This document shows, piece by piece, positions 1-7,097 of a stretch of DNA of 8,905 nucleotides. Source of the stretch: a bacterium (GTDB taxonomy: Bacteria; Vulcanimicrobiota; Vulcanimicrobiia; Vulcanimicrobiales; Vulcanimicrobiaceae); assembly GCA_021807645.1 (NCBI GenBank), contig JAKBCP010000016.1, positions 1-8,905 on the forward strand. Reading direction: 5' to 3'. A program made the position numbers and the translations under genes. Numbering within the stretch: the first letter of the stretch is position 1; the number at the start of each line of letters is the position of its first letter. The notes under the pieces were generated by a model that was not told the DNA's origin, did not search any database, and worked only from the letters and a program-made list of their open reading frames with translations.

Positions 1-582
1 CTGATCGGTGCCCCGCCGGGATATGCCGGACACGATGCGCCCGGACAACTCACCGAACCGGTTCGTCGCCGTCCGTACAGCGTGGTGCTCTTCGACGAGA
101 TCGAGAAAGCGCACCCCGACGTCGCCGCGCTGCTGCTGCAATTGCTCGGCGAGGGACGGATCACCGATGCGAAGGGCCGAACGATCGATTTTCGCCACGC
201 CCTCGTGATTCTTACGCTCAACGGCGATCGCGAGGATCTCGCGATGCTACTGCGCCCCGAATTACTCAACCGCGTCGATGAAATCGTTGCCTTTGCGCCG
301 CTCGGCAACGCGGAGATCGAGAAGATCGTCGCGCTCCATGTCGAGGCCCTCGCCTCGCGCCTCGGCGCACGCGAAGTGCGGCTCGAGGTCGCGCAGATCG
401 CGCTTGCCGAGTTAGCGGCCGAAGCGATGCGCACCGGAAGCGGCGCGCGCGACGTCGCGCGGACGGTGCAGAGCCGGCTCGGCACGCCGCTCGCTGGAGC
501 GATTCTCGCCGGGCGCCTCTCCGCCGGCAGAACCGCTCAGGTCACGCTGCGCGAAGGCGATTATATCGTCACGGCGGCATAA
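1..582 (+). CDS. Clp/Hsp100-type AAA+ ATPase, C-terminal part (5' end outside window)
   Basis: The frame is open from the left edge to TAA at 580-582, giving 193 visible residues: the second half of a C-terminal (D2) AAA+ module and the small C-terminal domain. Visible in order are the pore-loop segment GAPPGYAG (3-10), LTEPVRRRPYS (17-27), Walker B VVLFDE (28-33), sensor-1 Asn74, the arginine finger Arg91 in LLNRVDE, and sensor-2 Arg150 in SGARDVAR. Such ATPases thread proteins through a hexameric pore, either for disaggregation (ClpB) or for delivery to ClpP (ClpA/ClpC). Two things are odd. The pore loop reads GYAG rather than the usual GYVG. Only 10 residues separate Asn74 from Arg85, where I recall about 30 in ClpB, so the position of a ClpP-docking loop is missing. 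Walker A and the first ATPase domain lie outside the window, so ClpA, ClpB or ClpC cannot be decided. It converges on the thioredoxin gene. Confidence 0.9.
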   Translation: MIGAPPGYAGHDAPGQLTEPVRRRPYSVVLFDEIEKAHPDVAALLLQLLGEGRITDAKGRTIDFRHALVILTLNGDREDLAMLLRPELLNRVDEIVAFAPLGNAEIEKIVALHVEALASRLGAREVRLEVAQIALAELAAEAMRTGSGARDVARTVQSRLGTPLAGAILAGRLSAGRTAQVTLREGDYIVTAA

Positions 583-590
583 CATCGCAG

Positions 591-610
591 CGCGATTCGA
601 GAGTATCGCG
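591..610. repeat. Inverted repeat between convergent gene ends, weak terminator candidate
   Basis: In the 49-nt gap between the two convergent stop codons, CGCGAT (591-596) and ATCGCG (605-610) form a perfect 6-bp stem with an 8-nt loop. Its place suggests transcription termination for one or both units. Neither strand has a U-tract directly after the stem. The only homopolymer run is six A at 623-628, which on the minus strand would be six U transcribed before the stem. It is therefore not a convincing intrinsic terminator. It may be a 3'-end stabilising hairpin or chance. Confidence 0.3.
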
Positions 611-631
611 AGACAGGGAGCGAAAAAATTG

Positions 632-1165
632 TTACGCGGGGCCCTTGCTCGGGAGGATCGCGCGAATATTTCGAACCATCTCTGCTTTTGTTAATTCGCC
701 GATGCGGATCGCATGAACGGTACCGTCGGCGTCGATAAAGACATGCACCGGTAACCCGTCGAGCTGATAGGCGTTGCGCAACGCGCCGTCATCGACGACG
801 AGTGGATAGGTGAGGTGATGCTCGCGACCAAAGAGGGCCGCCTTATCGGCATTCTCCATCACGTCGACACCGACGACCTGGAGTCCGCGCGAGGCGTAAC
901 GCTTCGAGAGTGCCTCGATATCCGGTGCTTCGTCGTTGCACGGCGGGCACCACGATGCGAAGAAATTCACATAGACCGGTTTCCCGAGCAACGAGGCCGA
1001 GGTGAGCAGCGAGCCTTTGTCGGTGCGTTCGCTCCACGAGGGCTCCATCGCGCCGACGCTGGCATGTGCGGGCGCCGTCGAGGTCGCGGCGTGCGAACAG
1101 CCCCCGAGCACGGCGAAGGCGGCGGCGATTAACAGCGGGCGATAGGGTCTCATCGGTCTCCTCAT
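632..1165 (-). CDS. TlpA/ResA-like thioredoxin-fold lipoprotein
   Basis: A secreted thiol-disulfide oxidoreductase of the TlpA/ResA/AhpC-TSA group. The N-terminus is a lipoprotein signal: Arg-rich start, hydrophobic LLIAAAFAVL, then LGGC with lipidation Cys23. The mature chain has the redox motif WCPPC (Trp72, Cys73, Cys76) in a strand-helix context (PVYVNFFASWCPPC) and the cis-proline loop GLPVHVFID (Pro139). Family members reduce disulfides outside the cytoplasm, for example in cytochrome c maturation; the substrate here is unknown. Two starts are possible. ATG at 1165 overlaps the ribF stop as ATGA. ATG at 1153 gives 173 residues and has AGGAG (1162-1158) 4 nt upstream, so it may be the real one; the signal peptide survives either way. 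It is the last gene of the operon and the only exported product, in a place where rpsO is common in Firmicutes. Confidence 0.9.
   Translation of the reverse strand: MRRPMRPYRPLLIAAAFAVLGGCSHAATSTAPAHASVGAMEPSWSERTDKGSLLTSASLLGKPVYVNFFASWCPPCNDEAPDIEALSKRYASRGLQVVGVDVMENADKAALFGREHHLTYPLVVDDGALRNAYQLDGLPVHVFIDADGTVHAIRIGELTKAEMVRNIRAILPSKGPA
1158..1162 (-). promoter_or_regulatory. Shine-Dalgarno AGGAG for the thioredoxin gene
   Basis: AGGAG at 1162-1158 overlaps the last base of the ribF stop codon (TGA, 1164-1162) and lies 4 nt before an ATG at 1153-1151. The upstream ATG at 1165 has no comparable site. This favours the downstream start, with termination-reinitiation coupling to ribF. Confidence 0.5.
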
Positions 1166-2079
1166 CCGTAACTGGGGAAGGCGATCGCCTCGCGGTCGCG
1201 CTCCATCTGTTCTATCAACGCCGAAACGTCGGAAAAGGTTTTCTGTCCGCGTACGAAGCGTAGCTCGCGCAGGGTAAGCTGCTCGCCGTAGATCGTGCGC
1301 GAAAAGTCGCGCAGCCAGACCTCGACGGTGCGGCTCTGGCCGCCAAATTGCGGATTGCTGCCGATCGAGAGCAGCCCCATATAGTCGCGTCCGTCGTGCC
1401 GCACGAGCGTCGCGTAGACGCCGTCGGTCGGCAGCATCCCCTCGGAGACTCGCAGGTTCGCGGTCGGAAAGCCGAGGTCGTGCCCGCGCCCGGCCCCACG
1501 CTCCACCACCCCCCGGATCGAGAAACTCGCTCCAAGCAAAGCGTCGGCCGCTTCACACTCCCCGCGTTGCACGAGGCCGCGAATCCGCGTCGAGGAGATA
1601 CGCTCGCCGGCCGCATCGCAGACCGCATCGACGGCGACGGCGCGCACCCCCAATGGTTCGAGCCGTTCGCGCAGCAGTGCCGTATCGCCGCCGCGCCGCT
1701 GGCCGAAGCGAAACGTTGCACCCGTAACGACCGCACGCACCCCAAGTCGCGCGAGCAACACGTCATCGATAAAACGCTCCGCACTCATGCTCGCGACCGC
1801 ATGGTCGAAGGGAACGAGAAAGCATTCTTCGATGCCGAGCGCGGCAAGCGTATTGATGCGTTCCTCACAGCTCTGCAGCAACGGCGGCTCTTCCCCGGGG
1901 CGCAGATAAGCGACGGGGTGATTCGAAAAGGTAATCGCGCCAGCGCGCCAACCCGGCTTGCGTTCCAGCAACGTGCGTCGAATCAATTCGCGATGCCCGA
2001 GGTGAACGCCATCGAAGAAGCCGATCGCAACGGCGAGCGGCCGCGTCGCGCTCCGTTCGAACGCGTGATAGATCTTCAT
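1162..2079 (-). CDS. ribF: Bifunctional riboflavin kinase / FMN adenylyltransferase
   Basis: Makes FMN from riboflavin and ATP, then FAD from FMN and ATP, in the cytoplasm. The 305 residues match the usual bacterial length of about 300 to 320. The N-terminal nucleotidyltransferase domain shows GFFDGVHLGH (20-29), the adenylyltransferase HxGH-type site, then FSNHP (51-55), FRFG (123-126) and SSTRIR (162-167). The C-terminal flavokinase domain shows LGFPTANL (202-209), the metal/ATP-binding signature, then PTDGVYA (217-223), SIGSNPQFGG (238-247) and the conserved acidic Glu253 in TVEVWL. It ends with the typical FSDVSALIEQMERD helix. ATG overlaps the truB stop by 4 nt (ATGA), and AAGG (2090-2087) lies 7 nt upstream inside truB, so translation is probably coupled. 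truB-ribF adjacency is common in bacteria. Confidence 0.96.
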   Translation of the reverse strand: MKIYHAFERSATRPLAVAIGFFDGVHLGHRELIRRTLLERKPGWRAGAITFSNHPVAYLRPGEEPPLLQSCEERINTLAALGIEECFLVPFDHAVASMSAERFIDDVLLARLGVRAVVTGATFRFGQRRGGDTALLRERLEPLGVRAVAVDAVCDAAGERISSTRIRGLVQRGECEAADALLGASFSIRGVVERGAGRGHDLGFPTANLRVSEGMLPTDGVYATLVRHDGRDYMGLLSIGSNPQFGGQSRTVEVWLRDFSRTIYGEQLTLRELRFVRGQKTFSDVSALIEQMERDREAIAFPSYG

Positions 2080-2969
2080 ACGAAAACCTTGCGCGGAGCG
2101 AGCAGAACCCCGTGTGCTTCGCCGACCCCCACGAGCGTACGCGCCGCGTCACGCACGAAGACATGTTTGCCGCCGACGCTCTCCGCCATCGCAACGGTTC
2201 GTCCCGCGCGAAAATCCGCCGACGCACGCAGGTCGAGCACGACGGTGGGAAACGGAACGATGCGATCGGGTGCGAGCAACGCCGCATCGGGCGACTCGGC
2301 GATCTCCTCAAGCGTCAGCGACTCGGCGAGCAAGAACGGCCCCGATGCTTCGCGGACGAGCGCCCCCATATGCGCCGGAACGCCGACCGCCGCGCCGAGG
2401 TCGGCGCAGAGCGTACGCACGTAGGTGCCTTCGCTGCACGCCACGCGCATGCGCACGGTATCGGGCGCTTCGAAGCCGAGGATCGAAAGATCGTAGATCG
2501 AGATCGTGCGCGCCTTGCGTTCGACGGTTATCCCGGCGCGCGCGAGATCGTACAACCGCTTCCCACCGTAATGCAGCGCCGAGAACATCGGCGGAATCTG
2601 ATCGATGCGGCCGCAAAACGACGGCAATACCTCTTCGAGACGCTGCAGAATATTCTCAGGCACGGGCGCGCTCTCGACGCTCTCACCGAGTGCATCCTGG
2701 GTCGTCGTCGAGCGCCCGAGTACGAGCGTAAGGGCGTAACACTTCCGACGATCTTCGAGAAGCGGAATCAATCGCGTCGCCTTTCCGATAGCGATCGGGA
2801 GCACGCCGGCAGCCTGCGGATCGAGCGTTCCGAGATGTCCCGCGGCGAGGTCGCGCTGTTCGGAATACGTGCTAAAAATGCGCCGCACGCGCGTGACGAT
2901 CTGCGTCGATGTCGGCCCGGCGGGCTTACAGACGTTGACGAAACCCATCATCGAGGAAGAGGGAAGCAT
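2076..2969 (-). CDS. truB: tRNA pseudouridine(55) synthase
   Basis: Converts U55 in the T-loop of tRNAs to pseudouridine. The catalytic motif GHLGTLDP carries Asp50. Other TruB marks are the KPAGPTS box (15-21), Tyr78 in KCYALTLVLG, PPMFSALHYGGKRLYDLARAG (126-146), and CSEGTYVR (178-185) ahead of DLGAAVGVPAHMGALVR. The C-terminal 50 or so residues (about 243-297) look like the PUA-type RNA-binding tail. At 297 residues it is a normal family length. The start is not certain: ATG at 2969 has only weak purine-rich sequence before it, and ATG at residues 7 or 8 would begin at MGFVNVCKP, closer to the usual N-terminus. It sits 24 nt after nrnA and overlaps ribF by 4 nt. Confidence 0.96.
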   Translation of the reverse strand: MLPSSSMMGFVNVCKPAGPTSTQIVTRVRRIFSTYSEQRDLAAGHLGTLDPQAAGVLPIAIGKATRLIPLLEDRRKCYALTLVLGRSTTTQDALGESVESAPVPENILQRLEEVLPSFCGRIDQIPPMFSALHYGGKRLYDLARAGITVERKARTISIYDLSILGFEAPDTVRMRVACSEGTYVRTLCADLGAAVGVPAHMGALVREASGPFLLAESLTLEEIAESPDAALLAPDRIVPFPTVVLDLRASADFRAGRTVAMAESVGGKHVFVRDAARTLVGVGEAHGVLLAPRKVFV

Positions 2970-2993
2970 CGCTCGTTTCGTTCGTTCGGCGGG

Positions 2994-3989
2994 CTAGGCA
3001 GACGCAGTCGTTGCGAGGCCCTCTTGCAAGAGCGCCGCTTCCACCGCCGCAAAGGCCTCGGGCAACGGGCCCGGATGCGTGAGCCCCGAGGCGCGAAAAT
3101 GGCCGCCGCCGCCTAACTGCGCGGCTGCTTGCTGTACATTCACCGAGCCGTCGGAGCGCAAACTCACGCGAATCTCGCCGTCGAAGGCTTTAAAGAGCGC
3201 AGCGGCGTGGACTCCTTCGACGCGCAGCAGCACGTTGACGAGGTCTTCACTATCCTCACCATCGGCCCCGGTGCGCGCGAGCATCGGCTCGTCGATATAC
3301 GAGTAGCAGTAGCGCCCCTCGCTCGAGAACCGCATGACCGCGAGGACTTCGCCGAGCAACCGTATCGCCGCAATGCGCTTGTTGCCGAAAATCTCATCGG
3401 TGATGCGCTCCTTATCGGCACCCGCTCGCATGAGTTCGGCCGAGAGCTCGAGCGTCTGCGGGGTCGTATTGCTGTGCATGAAGCCGCCGGTATCGGTCAT
3501 GATCGTGGTGAGGATACAGGTGGCGATCCGCGCGTCGATGGGAATTCCCAAAGCGCGTAAAATCCGCACGACGACGGTTCCCGTCGATGTTTCCTCGGGA
3601 ATCACTAAATTGTACGCACCGAAATGCGCGTTCCCAAGATGATGGTCGATATCGAGCATGTTCTCGCGCTGGAGCGGCGGGAGAAATTCGCCCGCTCGTG
3701 CCGGGTCGCTCATATCGCAGAAAACAAAAAGCGTGTCGGGCGGCAGATCGGTGGGGAGCGCGCGAGCGACGAATTCGGAATCGGGGAGGAAACGAAGATT
3801 CCTCGGCACGGGATCTTGCTGGAAATACGCTACGCGCTTACCGAGCTGCTTGAGAGCGATTCCAAGTGCGAGCCCGGCACCCAGCGTATCGCCATCGGGT
3901 TTGACGTGGCTCACCATCACGAACGCCTCGCGACGGCGCAGTTCGTCTACGACCGAAGCGAGATCATCGGTCTTCGTCTGTGCTTGCAT
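2994..3989 (-). CDS. nrnA: DHH/DHHA1 phosphoesterase (nanoRNase / pAp phosphatase, NrnA type)
   Basis: A DHH-superfamily metal phosphoesterase. NrnA enzymes degrade RNAs of two to five nucleotides and dephosphorylate 3'-phosphoadenosine 5'-phosphate. In the 331-residue form, motif I is SHVKPDGDTLG with His28, Asp32 and Asp34. Motif II is FCDMSD with Asp92. The DHH motif is Asp115-His116-His117, followed by GNAHFGAYN. Motif IV is TDTGGF with Asp166. The DHHA1 domain ends in GGGGH (293-297). I place the start at ATG 3989, because GAGGAG lies 7 nt upstream; an ATG at 4067 would add 26 residues lying wholly over rbfA and unlike the family. The chosen start still overlaps rbfA by 26 nt. A place between rbfA and truB is typical of this gene in Firmicutes-like operons. 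Confidence 0.94.
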   Translation of the reverse strand: MQAQTKTDDLASVVDELRRREAFVMVSHVKPDGDTLGAGLALGIALKQLGKRVAYFQQDPVPRNLRFLPDSEFVARALPTDLPPDTLFVFCDMSDPARAGEFLPPLQRENMLDIDHHLGNAHFGAYNLVIPEETSTGTVVVRILRALGIPIDARIATCILTTIMTDTGGFMHSNTTPQTLELSAELMRAGADKERITDEIFGNKRIAAIRLLGEVLAVMRFSSEGRYCYSYIDEPMLARTGADGEDSEDLVNVLLRVEGVHAAALFKAFDGEIRVSLRSDGSVNVQQAAAQLGGGGHFRASGLTHPGPLPEAFAAVEAALLQEGLATTASA

Positions 3990-4365
3990 CCTGGCTCTCC
4001 TCAACGGGCGGGGCAGGCGCTCGCCGAAGCGCGTCTTCGCGCATCGTCCGAGCGAGCTCGATCGCACGTTCTACCGAGCGATCCTCAACGAACAGTAACT
4101 CGGGGGTATAGCGAAGATCGATACGGTGACCGAGTTCGCCGCGCAAAAAGCCCTTCGCGCTTTCAAGCGCATCGAGCGTTTGGCGCGCCGCGTGGCGATC
4201 GCCGATCACGGAGACATACACCTTACAAAAACGGAGGTCGTCGGTCACTTCCACCCGCGTAACGGTCGTAAAACCCAAGCGCGGATCCTTCAGCTCTTGC
4301 GCGATGAGCGTGCCGAGGATGCGCTGGATTTCGTGGTCGATCCGGGCGAGGCGTTGGGCCTTCAC
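3964..4365 (-). CDS. rbfA: 30S ribosome-binding factor A
   Basis: A single KH-fold protein that binds the immature 30S subunit and helps 16S rRNA 5'-end processing and cold adaptation. The sequence shows the N-terminal helix RLARIDHEIQRILGTLIAQELKDPRLGF, the VTRVEVTDDLRFCKVYVSVIGD strand region, and RIDLRYTPELLFVEDRSVERAIEL, all typical of RbfA. It has 133 residues, with a short Pro/acidic tail (PAPPVEESQDASTDEDR) beyond the fold. The start is GTG at 4365, with AAGG (4376-4373) 7 nt upstream overlapping the infB stop codon TAA; the gap to infB is 9 nt. The acidic tail is encoded where the nrnA ribosome-binding site and start lie, so its sequence may partly reflect that overlap. Confidence 0.95.
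   Translation of the reverse strand: MKAQRLARIDHEIQRILGTLIAQELKDPRLGFTTVTRVEVTDDLRFCKVYVSVIGDRHAARQTLDALESAKGFLRGELGHRIDLRYTPELLFVEDRSVERAIELARTMREDALRRAPAPPVEESQDASTDEDR
3997..4002 (-). promoter_or_regulatory. Shine-Dalgarno GAGGAG for nrnA
   Basis: GAGGAG at 4002-3997, inside the 3' end of rbfA, is 7 nt before ATG 3989. It is the best ribosome-binding site in the window. It decides between the 331- and 357-residue versions of NrnA. Confidence 0.75.
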
Positions 4366-4374
4366 GCAGCAGCC

Positions 4375-7095
4375 TTACGAGGCCCCGACAAGTTCGGCCG
4401 CGACTTGCTCGGTCGTGAAGGATTCGATGATATCGCCGTCTTTGAGATCGCTGAAGCGCGCAACCTGGATGCCGCACTCGAAGCCCTCGGCGACTTCGCG
4501 AACGTCGTCTTTAACGCGCCGGAGGCTCTCGATCTCGCCGGTAAAGACCACCGTGCCGTCGCGCAAAACGCGAATCTTCGAGTTACGAAGAATCTTACCG
4601 TCGCGCACGTAGCAGCCGGCGATCGTTCCGACCTTGCTGACCTTGAAGATCTGGCGCACCTCGGCGTGGCCGAGCGTGACTTCACGCACGACCGGCGCGA
4701 GCATGCCGCGCATCGCCTTCTTGAGATCGTCTTCGATATCGTAGATCACCTGGTAGAAGCGGAGATCGACGCTTTCGTTATCGGCCAACCGCTTCGCCGT
4801 TTCGTCGGGGCGAACGTTGAAACCGATCAACACGGCGTTCGATGCGCTCGCGAGGTTGACGTCGTTCGGGGTAATCGCACCGACGCCGCCGTGAATGACG
4901 CGAATCTCGACATCGTCGTTCGAGAGCGACTCCATGCGCGCGCGTAATGCCTCGACCGAACCCTGGCCGTCGGCCTTAACGATGATGTTGAGGGTTTTCT
5001 TGCCCTCGGTCGGCATCGACATGAAGGTTTCGAGCGAGACCTTCTGCGTCGTCGTCGCTGCGATGCGAACGTCGCGCCGACGCGACTTACGCTTATCGGC
5101 GGCTTCGCGTGCGACGCGTTCGTCGCTGACGACCACGAGCGTATCGCCGGCCGCCGGGATATCTTGCAGACCCATCACCTCGACCGGAATCGATGGACCC
5201 GCTTTTTTCACCTGGCGCCCCTTGTCGTCGATGAGCGCGCGAACCTTACCGAAGGTACCGCCGACGACGACGATATCGCCGACGCGCAGCGTACCGGTTT
5301 GCACGAGAACGGTGGCCACCGCACCGCGGCCGCGATCGAGCGACGACTCGATGACGACGCCGCCGGCACGGCGATTCTTGTTCGCTTTGAGATCGCGAAT
5401 ATCGGCTTCGAGCAAAACGGTCTCGAGAAGATGATCGATCCCCTCACCCGTTCGCGCGGAGACCGGCACCATCTCGATCTTGCCGCCCCAATCGACGGGC
5501 TGTAGCCCGAGTTCTGAGAGCTGTTGTTTGACGCGATCGGGCTGAGCGTCGGCTTTATCGATCTTATTGATCGCCACGACGATCGGAACGCCGGCCGCTT
5601 GGGCGTGGGCGATCGCTTCGCGCGTCTGCGGCATAACGCCGTCGTCAGCGGCGACGACGAGAATGGCGACGTCGGTGACGCGCGCGCCGCGCGCGCGCAT
5701 CGCCGTGAACGCTTCGTGCCCCGGCGTATCGATGAAGGTAATCTTGCGATCGTTATGCTCGACGGTATACGCACCGATTTTTTGCGTGATACCGCCGGCT
5801 TCGCCTGCGGCGACGTCGGCGCGCCGAATTCTATCGAGCAGCGAGGTCTTTCCGTGATCGACGTGTCCGAGCACCGTGACCACGGGCGGACGCGGCGTCA
5901 TCATCTCGGGGCGATCTTCTTCTTGCTCGACCGTGACCTCTTCGCCGGCTTCTTTGACGACCGCGTTAAATCCGAACTTCTTCGCGACGGCGATGGCGAC
6001 GTCGGCCGGAATATTCTGGTTGATCGTCGCCATCGTCCCCATCTTGATGAGTTCGGTGATCACGTCTTTCGCCGGCACGATCATCGAGGTTGCGAGCTCC
6101 TGAACCGTCAGAAGATCGGGAATCTCGATCGTTTCGAGTTTCTTGCCTGCGTCGATCGGCGAGCTCTCGCTCTTCTTTTTCCGCGCGCGTTCCTTTTCGA
6201 GCAGTAAATCTTTTTCGCGATCTTTTTTCGCAGTCGCTTTCTCTTGATGGCTGCGTTTATCGCCGGGGCGACCACCCGAAGAAGGCGCGGGCGCGTCGGT
6301 TGTCCCAGGAACGGGAACGCCCGGGGCTCCGGCCGGGCGCGCTCCCGGCGCGAGCGGACGGAAGGGACCGTTCCCCATCGGACGACGCGCGACGGGCGCG
6401 CCGGGCCGGCCGATCCCGCCTGGCTGCATGCCGGGCGGCTGCGCGCTCGGCGAAGCCGACGCGGCTGTGGTCGGCGGCGGCGCAGGGCGACGCGGCGGGA
6501 CGATGGAGGTCTGCCCGTGTGGAACGGGGCGCAGGCGAGGAATCGGTTCGCCTACCGGTCGCGGAGTGGGGCGGAACGGGGCATTCGGTGCCGCTGAGGG
6601 CGCCGACGGGCGAGCCGCAGGTGTGCTTGGCGCGGCAGGCGGTGCCTTCGGGGCAGGTGCCGTCGGCGGGGCCGAGGGCGGCTCCGCTGGGGTGACGGGG
6701 GCCTCGGCGGCAGGTTGCGCGGCCGGCGGCGGCGCGACTTTGCGTGGGGTCGTGGTGCGCACCGGCGTTGTAACCGGGCGAAGGCGCGGAGCCTCCGGTT
6801 CGGGAGCACGCGGCTTCGGCGCGGCGGCGGGAGCGGGTTTCTCGGCGACCGGCTCGGGGTGCGCGGGGGCACTCGGCGTCGGCGTAGCGGCCGGAGGTGC
6901 GCTCGGCGCGGCCGACGCCGTCGGCTTGAGCAGCACGCTGCGAACCAGGTCGGCGACCTGGTCAGGGACGACCGTCAGGGCATTCTTCGCTTCGAAAAGG
7001 CCTCCGAGGCGCTCGTTGAAGAGCACGATGAGCTCTTTCGATGAGAGTCCCACCTCTTTTGCTAGTTCGAAAATCTTGACTTTCCGAGTTGCCAA
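4375..7095 (-). CDS. infB: Translation initiation factor IF-2
   Basis: The GTPase that brings fMet-tRNA to the 30S subunit and drives subunit joining. Its 906 residues comprise several parts. An IF2_N domain (about 4-50, [16 protein letters not shown]) is followed by a long Pro/Ala-rich linker (about 58-275), a charged Lys/Glu helix (about 280-312) and a second IF2_N-like domain (about 325-380). The G domain has G1 GHVDHGKT (410-417), G2 Thr437 in [10 protein letters not shown]3 DTPGH (456-460), G4 NKID (510-513) and G5 SAR (546-548). Domains II and III follow, then the C-terminal fMet-tRNA-binding C2 domain with EGFECGI near the end. The start is TTG at 7095, with GAAAGG (7107-7102) 6 nt upstream inside ylxR and only 2 nt between the genes. 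No ATG lies near the conserved N-terminus. There is no ylxQ gene between ylxR and infB, unlike in Bacillus. Confidence 0.98.
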   Translation of the reverse strand: MATRKVKIFELAKEVGLSSKELIVLFNERLGGLFEAKNALTVVPDQVADLVRSVLLKPTASAAPSAPPAATPTPSAPAHPEPVAEKPAPAAAPKPRAPEPEAPRLRPVTTPVRTTTPRKVAPPPAAQPAAEAPVTPAEPPSAPPTAPAPKAPPAAPSTPAARPSAPSAAPNAPFRPTPRPVGEPIPRLRPVPHGQTSIVPPRRPAPPPTTAASASPSAQPPGMQPGGIGRPGAPVARRPMGNGPFRPLAPGARPAGAPGVPVPGTTDAPAPSSGGRPGDKRSHQEKATAKKDREKDLLLEKERARKKKSESSPIDAGKKLETIEIPDLLTVQELATSMIVPAKDVITELIKMGTMATINQNIPADVAIAVAKKFGFNAVVKEAGEEVTVEQEEDRPEMMTPRPPVVTVLGHVDHGKTSLLDRIRRADVAAGEAGGITQKIGAYTVEHNDRKITFIDTPGHEAFTAMRARGARVTDVAILVVAADDGVMPQTREAIAHAQAAGVPIVVAINKIDKADAQPDRVKQQLSELGLQPVDWGGKIEMVPVSARTGEGIDHLLETVLLEADIRDLKANKNRRAGGVVIESSLDRGRGAVATVLVQTGTLRVGDIVVVGGTFGKVRALIDDKGRQVKKAGPSIPVEVMGLQDIPAAGDTLVVVSDERVAREAADKRKSRRRDVRIAATTTQKVSLETFMSMPTEGKKTLNIIVKADGQGSVEALRARMESLSNDDVEIRVIHGGVGAITPNDVNLASASNAVLIGFNVRPDETAKRLADNESVDLRFYQVIYDIEDDLKKAMRGMLAPVVREVTLGHAEVRQIFKVSKVGTIAGCYVRDGKILRNSKIRVLRDGTVVFTGEIESLRRVKDDVREVAEGFECGIQVARFSDLKDGDIIESFTTEQVAAELVGAS

Positions 7096-7097
7096 CG

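Noticed and set aside
623..634. T-run (minus strand) just after the thioredoxin stop as an intrinsic terminator
   Set aside because: Six U follow the stop, but the preceding sequence offers only about a 3-bp CCC/GGG stem, so there is no convincing hairpin.
1348..2424. Plus-strand open frame of 358 codons across ribF and truB
   Set aside because: It lies antisense to two well-recognised genes, has no family motifs and an Arg-rich composition. It is a by-product of GC-rich codon use on the other strand.
2970..2993. CGAA repeats in the nrnA-truB gap (minus strand)
   Set aside because: Two or three short, imperfect units in 24 nt; too little to call a regulatory site.
2112..3116. Plus-strand open frame of 334 codons opposite truB and nrnA
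   Set aside because: Arg/His-rich antisense shadow of two genuine genes.
4126..4947. Plus-strand open frame of 273 codons opposite rbfA and the end of infB
   Set aside because: Antisense to strongly conserved coding sequence, no recognisable motif and no supporting start context.
5679..5698. Near-alternating CG tract in infB, possible Z-DNA
   Set aside because: It encodes the conserved [10 protein letters not shown] segment of the IF-2 G domain with GCG and CGC codons, so codon choice in a GC-rich genome explains it.
6376..6429. Internal ATG codons in the IF-2 linker (Met223, Met240) as starts of a short IF-2 form
   Set aside because: Neither has a recognisable Shine-Dalgarno site at a suitable distance.
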